DNA of 64,000 nt from Botryotinia globosa (GCA_014898425.1 RCSZ01000007.1:558001-622000); one strand, 5' to 3'; shown: positions 37,412-49,802, counted from the stretch's first letter. The notes: generated by a model from the letters alone, not told the origin. Translations and numbers: made by a program.

Positions 37412-39216
37412 ATGGTTGGATGGGGCGTTCTTCAGGATCCAAGGTATCCAAACATCCCTGGAACCGTGAATCTTGATGAAAGTACAGCTGGAGCTGATGG
37501 TTCATGTGAGTGTATTCAATCTGTGTGGAACTAGCCGAACTTACTGACCTTATATTAGCAAAAGAAGCGAATTGGGATTATGTTGAGCCAAAGAAGAGGG
37601 GTGAGATTGTTCTCAATCCTCAACCTTCTGAAAGTCCTAATGATCCTCTCAATTGGTATGCTTGCATGTTACTATTACCAAAAAGTCTTTCCACTAACAT
37701 GTTGTTAGGACTACTGCTACAAAAATGGTCATTCTTCTCATCCTAGCGTTGACTGCAGGTGTCACTGTCTCGTATGTACCATCTACTCCTGTTAGATATA
37801 TCGCCCAATCTAACACCACTTTGTAGTCTCGGTCCCATGATTACTACCGGTTCCGAAGATATAGCAACGGCTTTCGATATCACTACAGATCAAGTCTCTT
37901 TTAACATCGTCGGAATCATGCAACTTACAACTGGTTCCGGGACATTCTTCACTGCCGCAGCAGCAGCCGTGTGGGGGAAACGTCCAGTTTTCATTGTGTC
38001 TACTATTGGATTGTTGGGCACCAATATCTGGGGTTTCTTTTCCAACAGTTTCATGTCGCTTTCCATAATGCGAGCTGTTCAAGGTTTCTGTGCTTCTCCC
38101 CTCGAGACACTCGTCAGCGCAACGGTTTCCGAGATCTTCTTTGTCCATGAGAAGGGTAAGATGTTGAGTGTATGGAATCTGTTCGTTATGGGTGGTGTTA
38201 AGCTTGGGTATGTTTAGTCCGCAATGTTAACATAAACATTCCACTTCCAAATACTAATTACCTCCAGTCAACTCATCGCAAGTTTCATCATCCAATCCTT
38301 AGGATTCAAATTCACCTTTGGAATCTGTGCTTGCATCTACGCCATGATTATCCCCGCCATGTATTTCTTCGTACCAGAAACTCTCTACATTCCTCAAACC
38401 GATCCTCCTACCCAACTCATCGTCGACAAAACCGAAAGCCGCGTCTACGAAATCGTCCTACCAGATATGAAGAAATCATTTGGAGAACGTCTCACAATTT
38501 TCAACGGTCGCATCTCGCAAGCTAGTTTCTGGGCACTCGCAGCTAAACCAATCCCGCTCGTTACTTTCCCCGCCGTCATATTCAGCGCCTTTACCTATTC
38601 ATTCTACGCCGCCGGTCTAACCCTCATTGCTCTACTCCAAGACACCATCTTCAGCGCGCCTCCATACAACCTCTCTACTTCCGCCATCGGACTTACCAAT
38701 CTCCCTCTCTTCGGCGTTGGACTCGTCGGCACCCTAGTTTCCGGATACTGCGCCGATTTCATCGTCCAATGGATGACCCGCCACAACAATGGTATCTACG
38801 AACCCGAATTCCGTCTCGTGCTCATGTTCGTCGCGGCTTCTCTTTCCACCGTCGCATATGTCGGCTTTGGATATTCCGTCGCAGCAGGCGCTTCCATCTA
38901 CATCCCCATTGCCTTTTTGGGCGTCCAAACTTTCGCAGTTCCGTTTGCGACGAGTAGTATGTTTACATATGTTATGGATTGTCATAATCGCTTGGCACCA
39001 CAAGCGTTCGTTACGATGAATTTTATCAAGGCGGTTTTGTCACTAGTCATGAGCAATTTTGTGAACGGATGGTTTGAAGCAAGTGGCGCGAAGAGTGTTT
39101 TTACCACAGTGGCGATTGCCAATCTTGCGGTTTCCGCATTTGCGATTCCCATGTATATTTTTGGAAAGAGACTGAGGAGTAAAGTTGCTAGAAGTGCTTT
39201 TCACCAAAAATTCTAG
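37412..39216 (+). CDS. MFS transporter (DHA1, Hol1-like)
   Basis: Five exons, 37412-37505, 37559-37655, 37709-37771, 37827-38207 and 38268-39216, giving 527 aa. Starts MVGWGVLQDPRYPNIPGTVN, followed by NPQPSESPNDPLNW, a leader typical of fungal DHA1 transporters of the Hol1/cycloheximide-resistance-like group. Twelve hydrophobic segments can be counted, with a motif A-like VWGKRPVFIV after helix 2 and a cytoplasmic loop after helix 6 (DKTESRVYEIVLPDMKKSF). Expected at the plasma membrane as a proton-coupled exporter or cation/organic solute carrier; the substrate is not determinable. Codons in 38268-38960 are noticeably richer in C-ending forms (TCC, GTC, ATC) than those of its neighbours. 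Frame is intact. Confidence 0.88.
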
Positions 39217-40386
39217 ATCTTTTTCTCGAATTTTTCTTTCACGATACAACTTGAAGAATATCTCTCATTTGTTCTTCAACATCACTTTAGCAAGCGGGCA
39301 TTGACGATACGGCGCATGGGGATTTTACTTGGAAGAATGCATTTCACACGGATATGAAGGTAACGCCGGACGTTGAATGATGAATACATGTACGTCAGGG
39401 GATGGAGTTCAAAAGGGTATCGATACCATTACCTATCCTCAATCATTCTTTTTAAAATGTACATTACGATACAGACATAGGAACAGATCGTCATTTTGAT
39501 GACCAGAAAATAGAACAACCCAGAACAATCAATTAAATGAATTGGAATGTCACTGAGCATTGAAGTATATAGTAGATGCATCCAATATATTAAAATTTAT
39601 GCCTTATAAAAACATAGCCCCTCGATGATGTTTGACCCTCTCTCGCTAATCTAAAAGTTCGACCCTGATTTTTGGTTCCCGTCTAACTAGATGTGGAGTT
39701 TGAAACTATTCATAGAAGTATAAAATCTTGTATAAAATATGAGATGCTCAATACCTAACGATTATTATTGATTATGCTTGATCATTACTTGCATAAATGT
39801 AGAGGTTGTAAGTTATATAGACAAGAGAAGAACTGATGCCTTCAATTGAATATGGAAAATTCCAGGTTATCGGAAGATTCAAGATGAAACAAATACTGGT
39901 TTGCATCTACAAAACAGTCGCAAACTCAGATGATAATGCAGGCTTGCGATTAATTGGAGGTCTAGATCAGACGACAGTAGGTGACATGAGCGCAAATATT
40001 TCAGCAAGTTATGTCAACATATCTGAAGAGTCCACGAATTGTGTGAAATTTTGTGCGGTCAAACCTGAGACTGCGGAGAATTGTTGTTTAAAAATTCGAG
40101 ATCAGTTTGAATTCCGCTGCTGTAGAAGGAATTCTATGATTTCAACAAAACGAACTCATCTCTTATGAGAACGTACTCAAAATGTTCAGAAATGAAGACA
40201 AGTTATTGAATGAACTTTATATTTGAGATGGAGGTATCGACTTTAATCATGGAAAGGTATCGCAGTGAATCAATCTCTCAGATATAGAGCGAGATATCGA
40301 GAAAACTATCCCGCGATACTTCAAGCAGAAGATGTCCACGGGTTACAATTGTATTTGTTGTGTGTGCAGATATGCGCCTCGAAGCA
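39217..40386. other. Intergenic, no gene seen
   Basis: The 110-codon frame at 39836-40168 (+) has several cysteines near its end but no signal peptide and no recognisable family; not called. Confidence 0.45.
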
Positions 40387-40786
40387 GAAAAAAAAAGGCA
40401 AAAACAGATGTCAAGTTCAGGTCCATGGTTAGTGTCAAGGACTGGGGGCGAATATACTCACTTTTCCACCACATATCCCAAACTGACCACCATTCACGAG
40501 GATCAGCCCGTAGCAGGCCTGCGCCAGCTTACTGCACCACAGTGGGGATCGCCGCTACACAAGCCGTCCTACCTATAGCTTTTATAGGGTTAGTAATTGG
40601 GGGAAGGTTTACGGTCTACAAGTATACCTATCCTTTTTCTCCCCTAATGACCCATGGTTCTTGAGAGCATTGTACGCGTCTTAGTGGTCGACCTCCAGGG
40701 ATTGAACTAGAGAATTTGTTAACGAAATCATTCTCATGAATTTCGCGAAGCGCGTGTTTGACCACTAGACCATGAACTTGAACTTG
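40387..40786 (-). mobile_element. SINE-like element with pol III boxes and inverted ends
   Basis: On the minus strand, a perfect A box TGGTCTAGTGG (40772-40762) is followed about 50 nt later by a B-box-like AGTTCAATCCC (40708-40698), the internal promoter of tRNA genes, but the acceptor ends do not pair, so it is not a tRNA. A GC-richer body of about 270 bp follows and ends in a T-rich run (GCCTTTTTTTTTCTGC). This is the layout of a tRNA-derived SINE. In addition, the far end on plus (CAAGTTCAGGTCCATGG at 40412-40428) is an inverted match to the A-box end (CAAGTTCAAGTTCATGG). No other copy is visible in the window. Confidence 0.55.
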
Positions 40787-43700
40787 GTTGTATTTTCAAG
40801 GAGTCGTTGTATCAGAAACTATATTGTGTTCTTTGTTTGATCAGGAGGAAGTGAATATTTGCGGCTTTGCTGGATTTAAGATGGTGGCGAGGTCATGAGA
40901 AACGAAGCGCGAAGCGGAGCGGCTAAAGGCGGGTAATATTGATGTTTTCTCAGCTTTCAGTTCGATGATGAAAGTACAGCAATCATATATCTGGATTCAC
41001 AAGCCGATCAATCAAATTACAGTTTCCGAGCTGCATTCTATAAGTGTGGTTCGTTCAAAGCATTGGCGGAGTACTGAAACTGAAGGACGTTTCGGGGCTT
41101 GGTGGAATGAGGACGCAGATATCGTGAATTTAATGATAGCACATTGTTTGACGACTTTATGGTCCATGCTGCTACCTCACACTTTCTTACTCCCTCCTGC
41201 ATAGTGCATTCGTTCGTGCTGCTTCTTGAGGCTCGAAAGCTTTCGGGATTTCGACTTTGATTAATCAGACTTGATTCCTTGTCAGCCCGCACCGGAATAT
41301 ACATCGGCTGCAGAAACTCCACAATACCCATCACAGCTCCAGAATCCGCTTCAAACTAGAGCCGAAGAATATGAGCGCTGTGATAAATCAATGGTCAAGA
41401 CCGAGTCTTACGCCAAGCTTATTGACTAAGAAAGAGGTAGATAAGTGATTGTTGATGTTGGAAAATGTTCATGAGCCAAAGGAAATCCGTGCAATGACAC
41501 ACATGAAGGAATACTTGACATGTCCTCTCCGCATTTGGACGCCAAACTCACACTTCCGGTGCGCAAAAGTTTGTGCTTACTTGATCGAGTCTGAGGATTC
41601 AACGTCTCCTGTCGGCGCCATAACCACAGTTTAATTCTTCGAGAGATGGTCTAACTCGACCATTTTTATCGGATTTCCATGAATCTTGATAGATATCAGA
41701 GACAGGAACTGTGATAGCAAAGCCTTGCCGCCAAGAATGGAATTGTGGTCTCCGTAGCTCCTAGGAGGAAGGAGGAAAGAGGAAAGAGGAAAGAGGAAGT
41801 ACGACTTTACCCAGGCCACGTGGTCCCACGTGATGTGGTTACTCGAAATGGACTACCCCGCACGACAGTCGTCTCATATGCAATGTAACACGCATGGGGT
41901 AAGGCAAGGGGGAATGAGAAGAGAAACATCAATTTCACACTTCAACCTCTGATCTCCCTCCATCCATCATGAGAACGACGAGCGATTTGTGAGAATATTC
42001 GGAATCGCCTCTTGAAAAAACATCTGAACATCTCGAAACACTTGCCTCACCATCCACTCGCATTGAAGCTTCCACCGCAGTAGCCGGAGTCGAAGGAGTT
42101 GACCCAGTCGTTTGATTTCATATACATGCAACTGAAATTCATCTCGGAAAATGTTATACTATTCCATGAATCTTTGCGTATACGGTTCATTTCATTTCAA
42201 TGTTGAGTATGAAACCTCGAATATGAATGCGAACTCCAATTCAAGTACGATAGACCATCACGGGCACCTACCATCAAAGAAATTCATCGTCGTGATGAAA
42301 TTTGAACAGATGTTGTCGTTCAGGAATCTGTAAGTCAAAGCATCATCTTCTTCCTCTCTCTTGTTTTGTTTTCGAAAACTAATGTATGTGACAACGAATG
42401 TTCTTGAAGGGATCGCAGCTTGTTCTCGGTATTGATGATGGAATGTCGATCGGCAGAAACGGAACGCGGAATCTATCCCTATGAAAGCGAAAGACCCTAT
42501 AAAGTATATCGATCCCAGGCCTTGTCCGCAGCGCTCGGCAGACAAATTTCTAGCAAGCACACCAATTCGACAGTCCAGTCAAACAATGCGAATCCTTCCT
42601 GTCGAATCACCCAATCGATCTCCGTTTATGTTTCGTGATTCACGTATCCAGAGCAAGAAAACGGTCTCGACGGCGAGATCTACTCGAGTGGGCATATACT
42701 TGTACTTGTATACACGTGAAGACATCGTTATGCAGTATGCCTTTTCTTCATTTTCCGAAAATAAACACGGGAAACGATTTCCTTTGGGTCCTGGTTTCAA
42801 TAAGTAGTGCCCTCTCAGTGGCGGACACTTGCTTAATATTCTAGTGGTACAAGCCTTATCAGACTCTTCAACTACCCTGCTAGCAGCTAGATCCATTAAG
42901 GATCTGAAAAATTGGGTTTACCCCCACGAAGAAGCTCACCCCCCCACTGCTGAAATTTTAAACTTTTCTATTGATGAAATGATTGAAAGTGGGCAGAATT
43001 GTTCCGAATCTCAAAGTTCATCACTCTTCCAGCTTGAGATTCCCTCATCTATCTAGTATAATATATATTATGTAGGTAGTCAAAGGAATGTCATATTCTG
43101 ACATGGCTAATATGAAATGGATTCCAGAGAAATGGAAAGCCACATCAGATTCACATATAATTCTTACCAAGCTGGCTTACTGCCTCCAGAAGAAATCCGA
43201 AATCTTCCGAGGGATTCAGGGGCCAAGACAACAAACAACACAACCATTTGAACCAAATAAATCGAAATCATGTGCTTGCAGGACTCTTTCTACTGGTCAT
43301 TTCATGGTCCATCATCAAGATCTGTTTCCTAATTCGGCCTTTCTTTTGATTTATCTGCTCTTATAAACAGTGGGACTTCAATTGTGCAAAATGACTCGTG
43401 GCATTTTTTGGTGAATCTATGGCGCACGATATCTGGCGTAAAAAGTCTCGGGTAAGATTCTACTGTGTGACAAGTTTTATGAGCAGGGTTGAAAACTCAA
43501 CGTCAGTCCAAAAAGTATTGACGACACACACCCAATGCACAGGAATCCCGAGAGGAGTGGCAAAGAATAATATCGGGTGATCAGACGGTACAGGAATTAG
43601 CAAGAACCGATTCAAGTGAATTGAGTTTATTTATTTTTCCTCTACAAAATGTTCTTGCTTTTCTTGCTATTAGACTTGTTGTGTAACGAAATATAACATT

Positions 43701-44361
43701 CTTATGTGAGATTGATCATTCAACGGTTCGATGAGCTCAGCTCGATCATCTGCGAAAGTTTAAAGTCTACGATGTACTCTCTATCCGGGCCCCTCTACTC
43801 TACCCAAGTGGAAATTAAATATCATATTTCAATCCCAGAATAGTTTTTTTTTTGTAATATCCCCACCATTCCGGTATTTTCTCTTGAATATATCTTGCTC
43901 TGAATCCACTTTCTTTCTTTTTATACCCTTTTACTACGTAGCGCCGTTGTTGATTTCGGACGAGATAAATCCCTCAGCCTTGCATTTCAGTAATGTTGCT
44001 GTTACACTAACTTTGATAGGAGGATATCATAAATCGAGCGGGCTGACCCACATATTGCTATTAAAATTTTGAAAGATTAGTGACGGCACGATCCATATTC
44101 ACTCTTTATGATCGGGAACTTCCTGAATATTCAGGAACAATTAGTTCCAGGTTGACACCGACTTTCAAACGGAGCTAGATCAGAAAAGGTGTCCTTAGCT
44201 CATTTTTTCTTGATTCTCCTTCCGCCCTTCCCATTCTCTCCCACACTCACACCAGGTCACAAAACTTCTTTTGCTTGTCAACACTCGAAGTCTTTCATCT
44301 CCACTCATACACCTATCTCCAAAAAACCTCATTTTTGAGTTACTTCATACACATCAATACA
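40787..44361. other. Intergenic, unresolved coding-looking stretches
   Basis: No complete gene. Two frames look protein-like: 42481-42807 (includes DPIKYIDPRPCPQRSADKFL) and 42829-43056 (includes ARSIKDLKNWVYPHEEAHPP), with a plausible 49-bp intron between them, but the splice does not keep both frames. Another 40-odd codon stretch near 41970-42115 (EASTAVAGVEGVDPVV) has an in-frame TGA. They may be remains of one or more decayed genes. The segment upstream of 44362 is the ATP9 promoter. Confidence 0.4.
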
Positions 44362-44989
44362 ATGGCCGCTCGTGTTGCTCCTAAGATGGCTTCCCTCATG
44401 GGATCTGCCTCCGCAAAGGTTGCCCGCCCAATGGTTCGATCTAACCTTGGTGCTCAACGTACCTTCACTGGTAAGCTTTAAGCTTTTAATACCTTCATGT
44501 TGTCAATTATCAATTGAGGTTTCGATAGCTCTCGATATAGCTTCAATTGTTTTACGATTCGATACATCTATCATCGTCTTCATATACCCATCGTCAAAAT
44601 TCAATGGATAAAGAACAGCCCGCTAACAAAATTTTCTTCCCCACACAGCCATGAGCAAGTCCTCCAAGACTGCTTTCCAAGCCGTCAAGCGTCAACAAAC
44701 CAGCCAAATCCTCTCCAAGACCACCCAAATCTCCGCCCGCCCATACTCCTCTGAAATGGCCAACGCTCTCGTCCAAGCTTCCCAAAACCTCGGTATGGGA
44801 GGTGCCGCTATCGGTCTTGCTGGTGCCGGTGTTGGTATCGGTCTCGTCTTCGCTGCTCTCTTGCAAGCCGTTGCCCGTAACCCAAGCATGCGTGGTCAAC
44901 TCTTCTCTTACGCCATTTTGGGTTTCGCTTTCGTCGAGGCCATCGGTCTTTTCGATCTCATGGTTGCTATGATGGCCAAGTTCTTGTAA
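44362..44989 (+). CDS. ATP9: ATP synthase subunit 9 (c), mitochondrial precursor
   Basis: Proteolipid that forms the membrane rotor ring of F1Fo ATP synthase in the inner mitochondrial membrane, here nuclear-encoded with an import presequence. Exons 44362-44470 and 44649-44989, 149 aa. Residues 1 to about 67 are a basic, Ser/Ala-rich presequence ending around ARPYSSEM. The mature part has two helices: GGAAIGLAGAGVGIGLVFAA, then the polar loop ARNPSMRGQ, then FSYAILGFAFVEAIGLFDLM with the proton-carrying Glu in FVEAIG. Length matches the nuclear copy of Neurospora. Coding sequence is rich in C-ending codons, as expected for a highly expressed gene. Confidence 0.97.
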
Positions 44990-46834
44990 ATATGTCGTCA
45001 TGTCTTGATGAAATGGGGAAGGGGTGTGTATAAATATGGTGGATGGAGATGGGGAATGAAGGTGGTGGTATAAATCAACGGTGCATTGTTACATCACGGG
45101 CATTGCATGCAGTTGCATATAGATGGTTTGGATCGATGGTATAGAAAAATCGATGCTTCTTATAGACGGATTTCCTCTCTCCTCATTATATTAGAGCATA
45201 GAATTTCTAGATTAGACGAACATACAGACAGATGACGAATTGCCTTTCTCAAAGGGTAGTTCCTGTAAACTATCAATGAAGAATGTATACCTATCCCTCT
45301 TTTGCCTGTGCTATGTATGCATGTTGCGATTTATTAATCTACAACTTAGACTCGGGTCTTGGAGTATCTGGGGCCGCGGCTGGGGGATTTCCCAATCGCC
45401 AGCAGGTACGTATGTATATATGTGCTGATTTGTTTACTTCTTATTTCGGGATATCTCGGGTGAAAAATTTTCACTTGGTGTTTCGGGGGTTTGGTTGTTG
45501 AAGGGATCCATTATTATTTTTTTGGTTATCTATCGATAAGGGTTGAGGACGGACTTTCAGAACGATGTGCTGGGATATTGAAGCGAGAACGTGACTTTCA
45601 TGTGATGAAATTTGTGGGTATATCACGTGAGCAATGACTTGGGGTGGTGTTGCAGTAGATTTTTGGGATTTTCTGGGGGATTCCTGAAGGTTCGGATATT
45701 TGTACTTATAAATAAAAAACAAAATAGTATTCAAATTAATACTCTGCACGCGGTTGGGGAGGGGGAGGGGAGGGGAGGGGAGGAAAGGGTTTCAAGGTTC
45801 TCGTGGTAATTAATTAGATTACCGGGACACTTGTATACATGTATACATAGCATTTGCTCACCTTGTGATGAGAGAAGTAATAGATACGGAAATGGAAGGA
45901 TGGGGTTTGGTCTATGATTTGTTTTTTTGTTTCTTTCTTGGGGTAGAATGGGATGGGATGGGATGGGATAGAGATGGTTTTTGGAAGGGGTGTGATGGAT
46001 AGAGAGGTAGGGGTAGGGTTTGGCTTGTCTAGTATTTGAGATGGAAAGGGTGGGGGTATGGATATTGGATATTGGATATTGGATTTCATTTCTTGGCGAT
46101 GGGGTGGGATGAAGATGGTTTGGGGATCTTTGGATGGATGGATGGCGGGCCACGGGGATGGTCTACAAGACATGGGAATGGGGACTACGGTGAGAATCAG
46201 AGGGAAAAGGATGGAAGGGGAGGGAGGAGCTTAGGGTTGGGAGTTGGGATTGTGGATGGCGGGTATTGAGTGTTCGGGGAGGGATTCGATGGGATGGGCT
46301 TGGATTGTGTATTGTGTGTAGTGTGTTGTGTTGTTGAATGTATATGGAGGGTATACTGTGTCTCGAGAAGTTGAGTTTGTTGATGTAGAGGATAGGGGAA
46401 TATGATTTATTTATCTATATACTAAGAAAATCATAGTCCATCTGAGAAGGCATACTCAGTTACTGTATCCGACGGATATTGTATCAATTCACACGAGAAA
46501 AGGAAAGTAAGAGAAAGCAATATTAAATTAAGATATGTGAATGAATAAACATCACTCAATCTAAAATCTAAAAACCCATCTTCATATTGAATTAAAGTCA
46601 TAAAATCGTGAATCATGCGTGAAGCCCCAGCAGAAACATTCTGAAAGTAAAGACAAGCTTCCATAAAAGAACAAGAAAAGAAGGAAGCCAAAAACCACCC
46701 AACATAAAAAGATCATCACCAAGTAAATCCCAACCTCTAGAAGAAAAACACAAAGAACGCCACGCTATGCTATGCTATGCCAAACCTTCCGAATACCTAA
46801 TCCCTCATTCCCATCAATATCCAATCCAATCCAA
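44990..46834. other. Intergenic between convergent genes, simple repeats
   Basis: 3' ends of ATP9 (+) and the LsdA-like gene (-) face each other. Includes GGGATGGGATGGGAT near 45949-45970, GGATATTGGATATT near 46059-46085 and G-rich GGGGAGGGG runs near 45757-45786. Frames such as 45731-46153 (minus, Pro/His/Ser-rich) are products of the purine bias and are not called. Confidence 0.6.
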
Positions 46835-47953
46835 TCAATTAATCTCAATTGGTGCCGGTCCAAAAACCGCATTGTCAGAAACTTCCAACGCATTAGCAAA
46901 ATCCGACCCCTTAGCCAAAGCTGCCAAAGTCAAGCCATTGCCCGTAGCACCATTAGCAGCCCCTGCATCGAATTCGAATTTAGCAGTAAAAACAACCGTT
47001 TTCCCGTCCGCTTGTAAACTGATACTTTCGAATGGTTGGACAACAGGTTTATTTTGTTGATTGATATAGACGAGCGAGAGTCCCTTGCAGTTCTCTTCCC
47101 AGGTGATGTTGTAGTCTTGATCTGCGTTGAGCTGGAATGAGAATGTGATGATGGTGTCGGAATCGATGGTATCCGGTTGAGAAGCAGTTAGTTTTTGGAA
47201 GGTCTTGAGAGGGATGGTATTGCTGTTTGGACAAGTTCCTTCAACGACGAAATTTTGGTTCAAAGCACTGAATGCGAAATCTCGAGTGCTAGCTGTCAAG
47301 AAAGGAAGAGCGGATGGAATTTTGTGAAGGATTTGTCGGAAATATCCATTCTGTTCTCCTTCTTGTCCGAGTGATGCCGCAACACCGCGGATGAATTTGG
47401 AATCGCCGTTTGTGCCGAATACGGTTTGGATATCTCCCAAAGTACCCATGGTTACATCTGTGAAAAGAGATGCTGTAGCTATGGCTTGCTCAAAGTTCGT
47501 AACATCGAAATTGTATTGACATGGTTGAATGATAGCATTGGTATCATTGGTGAAACGAACGATAGCTTTCTCAGCATTCAACGAATGCAGTTTTTCTTGC
47601 GCAACGATTGCGTTGAGGTTTGTAAGTACTGTATCCCTACTGTCCTGACTGTCGAATGTATAACCCGGGACATTGTTTGTGATATTAAAAGTAAGTTCCT
47701 CGAAGAATGCAACTTCCATGTTCTCGTTAAAAGCGACGAGTTTGAAATTGGTGAGACTGTCATCCCCGCCAACCAATGCAGAAGGAGGAGGGATGTTGGA
47801 AAGAGAACCATGGGCTGCGGTTTGAATTGCTAGCAATGGCCCTGTATTTGTTGCCGTTACAGCTTCAAGGAAGCTGTTATCGACTGAGAAAGGAGCTGCG
47901 GTAACAAGGGTCGAGAGGAGTGAAATTCCGAAGACAACACTTGAAGTATGCAT
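46835..47953 (-). CDS. Secreted ferritin-like protein, LsdA/Rds1-type
   Basis: Single exon, 372 aa. Begins with a signal peptide (MHTSSVVFGISLLSTLVTAA, cleavage probably after AA at about residue 20). The body carries the ferritin-like fold of fungal 'late sexual development' (LsdA) and stress-response (Rds1) proteins: FNENMEVAFFEELTFNITNN (helix with acidic residues), then VLTNLNAIVAQEKLHSLNAE with the E-x-x-H pair. Several N-glycosylation sites (NIT, NDT). Family members are secreted or wall-associated, expressed in late sexual development or under starvation; an iron centre is not established and function remains unknown. Frame intact, no intron. It points toward ATP9 and its start faces a 1.8-kb gap. 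Confidence 0.82.
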   Translation of the reverse strand: MHTSSVVFGISLLSTLVTAAPFSVDNSFLEAVTATNTGPLLAIQTAAHGSLSNIPPPSALVGGDDSLTNFKLVAFNENMEVAFFEELTFNITNNVPGYTFDSQDSRDTVLTNLNAIVAQEKLHSLNAEKAIVRFTNDTNAIIQPCQYNFDVTNFEQAIATASLFTDVTMGTLGDIQTVFGTNGDSKFIRGVAASLGQEGEQNGYFRQILHKIPSALPFLTASTRDFAFSALNQNFVVEGTCPNSNTIPLKTFQKLTASQPDTIDSDTIITFSFQLNADQDYNITWEENCKGLSLVYINQQNKPVVQPFESISLQADGKTVVFTAKFEFDAGAANGATGNGLTLAALAKGSDFANALEVSDNAVFGPAPIEIN

Positions 47954-49802
47954 TATGAATTATGGCCTTTGAAGTTGGAATAAGAAGGAATGAGAATTAT
48001 CTATGAGACAATAAGCAAGGAAACTTGTAGACTCAAGGAGATTCGTAAAAAGGTATGGTGATGTAATTGTTAATGAGCTTATTGATGGAAAAAAGTCAAA
48101 CTCCAAACGTGCCAAACGGTCTCCTATATAGCCAGACCATCTCCAGGTCTACTAGAACACCGCCCCATGCTTGTTCGTTAATCACCAGATTTGTACCATA
48201 CCTTTTGAGTTGCCTTTGGAATACAATTTAAGATTCGGCCGCAGTTGACATGACCTAAATTCACTTTCTCTTCAAAGCAATCCAAATACCCAAGAACGTG
48301 CTTACATGTAAGTGAGATCTGTTTGTTGAACCAATAGTCAGAAGTATGTTGGTGGCGCAGAACAAGTAGGAAGCCAGAAATAGATCCCATGCGCGGCTGT
48401 AAGTGCTCTTCAAAAGACGATACATGCCAAACTAGAGGGGTTTGATTGGTGAACATGTGTAAATTAGGCGACCCAGCCGACCCCAAAGATCGGATATTCT
48501 AGTTCCCGTTCGCATAGCCACCACGACATGAATCTTTTCAATTGTAGATACTGCAAAGACCAATAGCCTGTCATCAATTCTTTGATGAGAGAAACGCTAT
48601 GAGTGGATGATAATGAATGTTTCGATTGAGATGATGTCAAAAAGAACACGTAGGGCTGATTTTCTCAAAAATGTGCATGGTACAATGGAAGGGTTTGATG
48701 CCCAGCTTTAGGCTAGTAACATGAGATGATAAACAAATAAGGAAAAGAATTTGATTAACGTCAAGTCTTAATGAATCTTATTGGAAAATACTCGTCGTCT
48801 TTGAAGTCAGGGTCTCACCGTCTTGGTAACGAAGGAGTGTTTCTTAGACAAATTATGGGGCTTGGATGAGAACTAGCGTACACTTGACGTTGAACTCATG
48901 GATAGATAAATTCCCCCAAAAGAAAGGAATTTGATTTTCAGTCAAAGTAATCATGCATGATTTTGAAAGTGCTTACTGCAGGTACTATACATGTCATCAT
49001 GCAGTTACAGTTACTTCCCGCATGTGTATATTAACCTTAAAATAGACATGTCAGTAGAAGACCTGAACGATAATTGTACCATATCAATGCGCAAATGATA
49101 GGCTATGTAGTTAGTTCAATGTATTGTGGACATTCTCAAGTATTAGTAGGTATACACCACGATAAACGCTGCTCTGATTTTGGTACATTGCATGTGAGCT
49201 AAAATGTCATAGAAACAAAGTATTGGTTATTCAATTAAACTGTAAAGTGTAACATTTAGATCAGGTTGTTCTATGATTCACAACCTACCCCGCCTCCATA
49301 TCGCATGCCCAAATATTTCAGCCAATGCGATACGGACACACTAAATTGATTCAAGTAACTCAAATCAAACACCTGGCGATAATCAGAATGGCAACCAGCC
49401 ATCCCGGACATGGAAAGCATTCCTTCGAAGTATCGAGACCGTGAAGTGAGGGCCATTTTGTGACAAGAGCATCTGGTAGCGCGCGGGAGAGTTGCAGCTA
49501 CTTTCTGGGGTATCAACTGCTCCTTCTGGCGATGTTATCTCTGTGAGACACTCTCGACTTGAGGTTTTTATCACATCAACCTTGAATTCTTTGCTAAGCA
49601 GTGGAGAAAAAAGTCCCAACACACGTAAAAGTCTCAGAATCGAAGTATTAATACCCAGATATATTGGGTACATAAGACAACAGTAAGATCACTGCGCCAA
49701 TATGATGGCTGGACGTGATAATTGCATTGCCAGGTAAGCATTGCGATGATAGATCATAGAGTCAAGCGCGGCGACTAGACCGAGGATTTGGATATTTTGA
49801 AA
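47954..49802. other. Intergenic, no gene seen
   Basis: Promoter of the LsdA-like gene on the left and 3' flank of ELP3 on the right. Frames at 48178-48486, 48464-48649 and 49271-49673 (minus) lack recognisable features and overlap in different frames. Confidence 0.5.

Noticed and set aside
39836..40168. Cys-containing 110-codon ORF, possible effector
   Set aside because: No signal peptide and no homologue recognised; cysteines cluster only at the end.
40698..40772. tRNA gene on the minus strand
   Set aside because: A and B boxes are present, but the acceptor stem does not pair, the anticodon arm is not convincing and a long body with a T-rich end follows. A SINE-like element explains it better.
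45731..46173. Pro/Ser/His-rich minus-strand ORFs of 119-140 codons
   Set aside because: They are read through G/A-rich simple sequence (GGGATGGGAT, GATATTG repeats) in two overlapping frames; composition follows the repeat.
47426..47833. 135-codon plus-strand ORF opposite the LsdA-like gene
   Set aside because: Shadow of a strong signal-peptide-bearing single-exon gene on the other strand.
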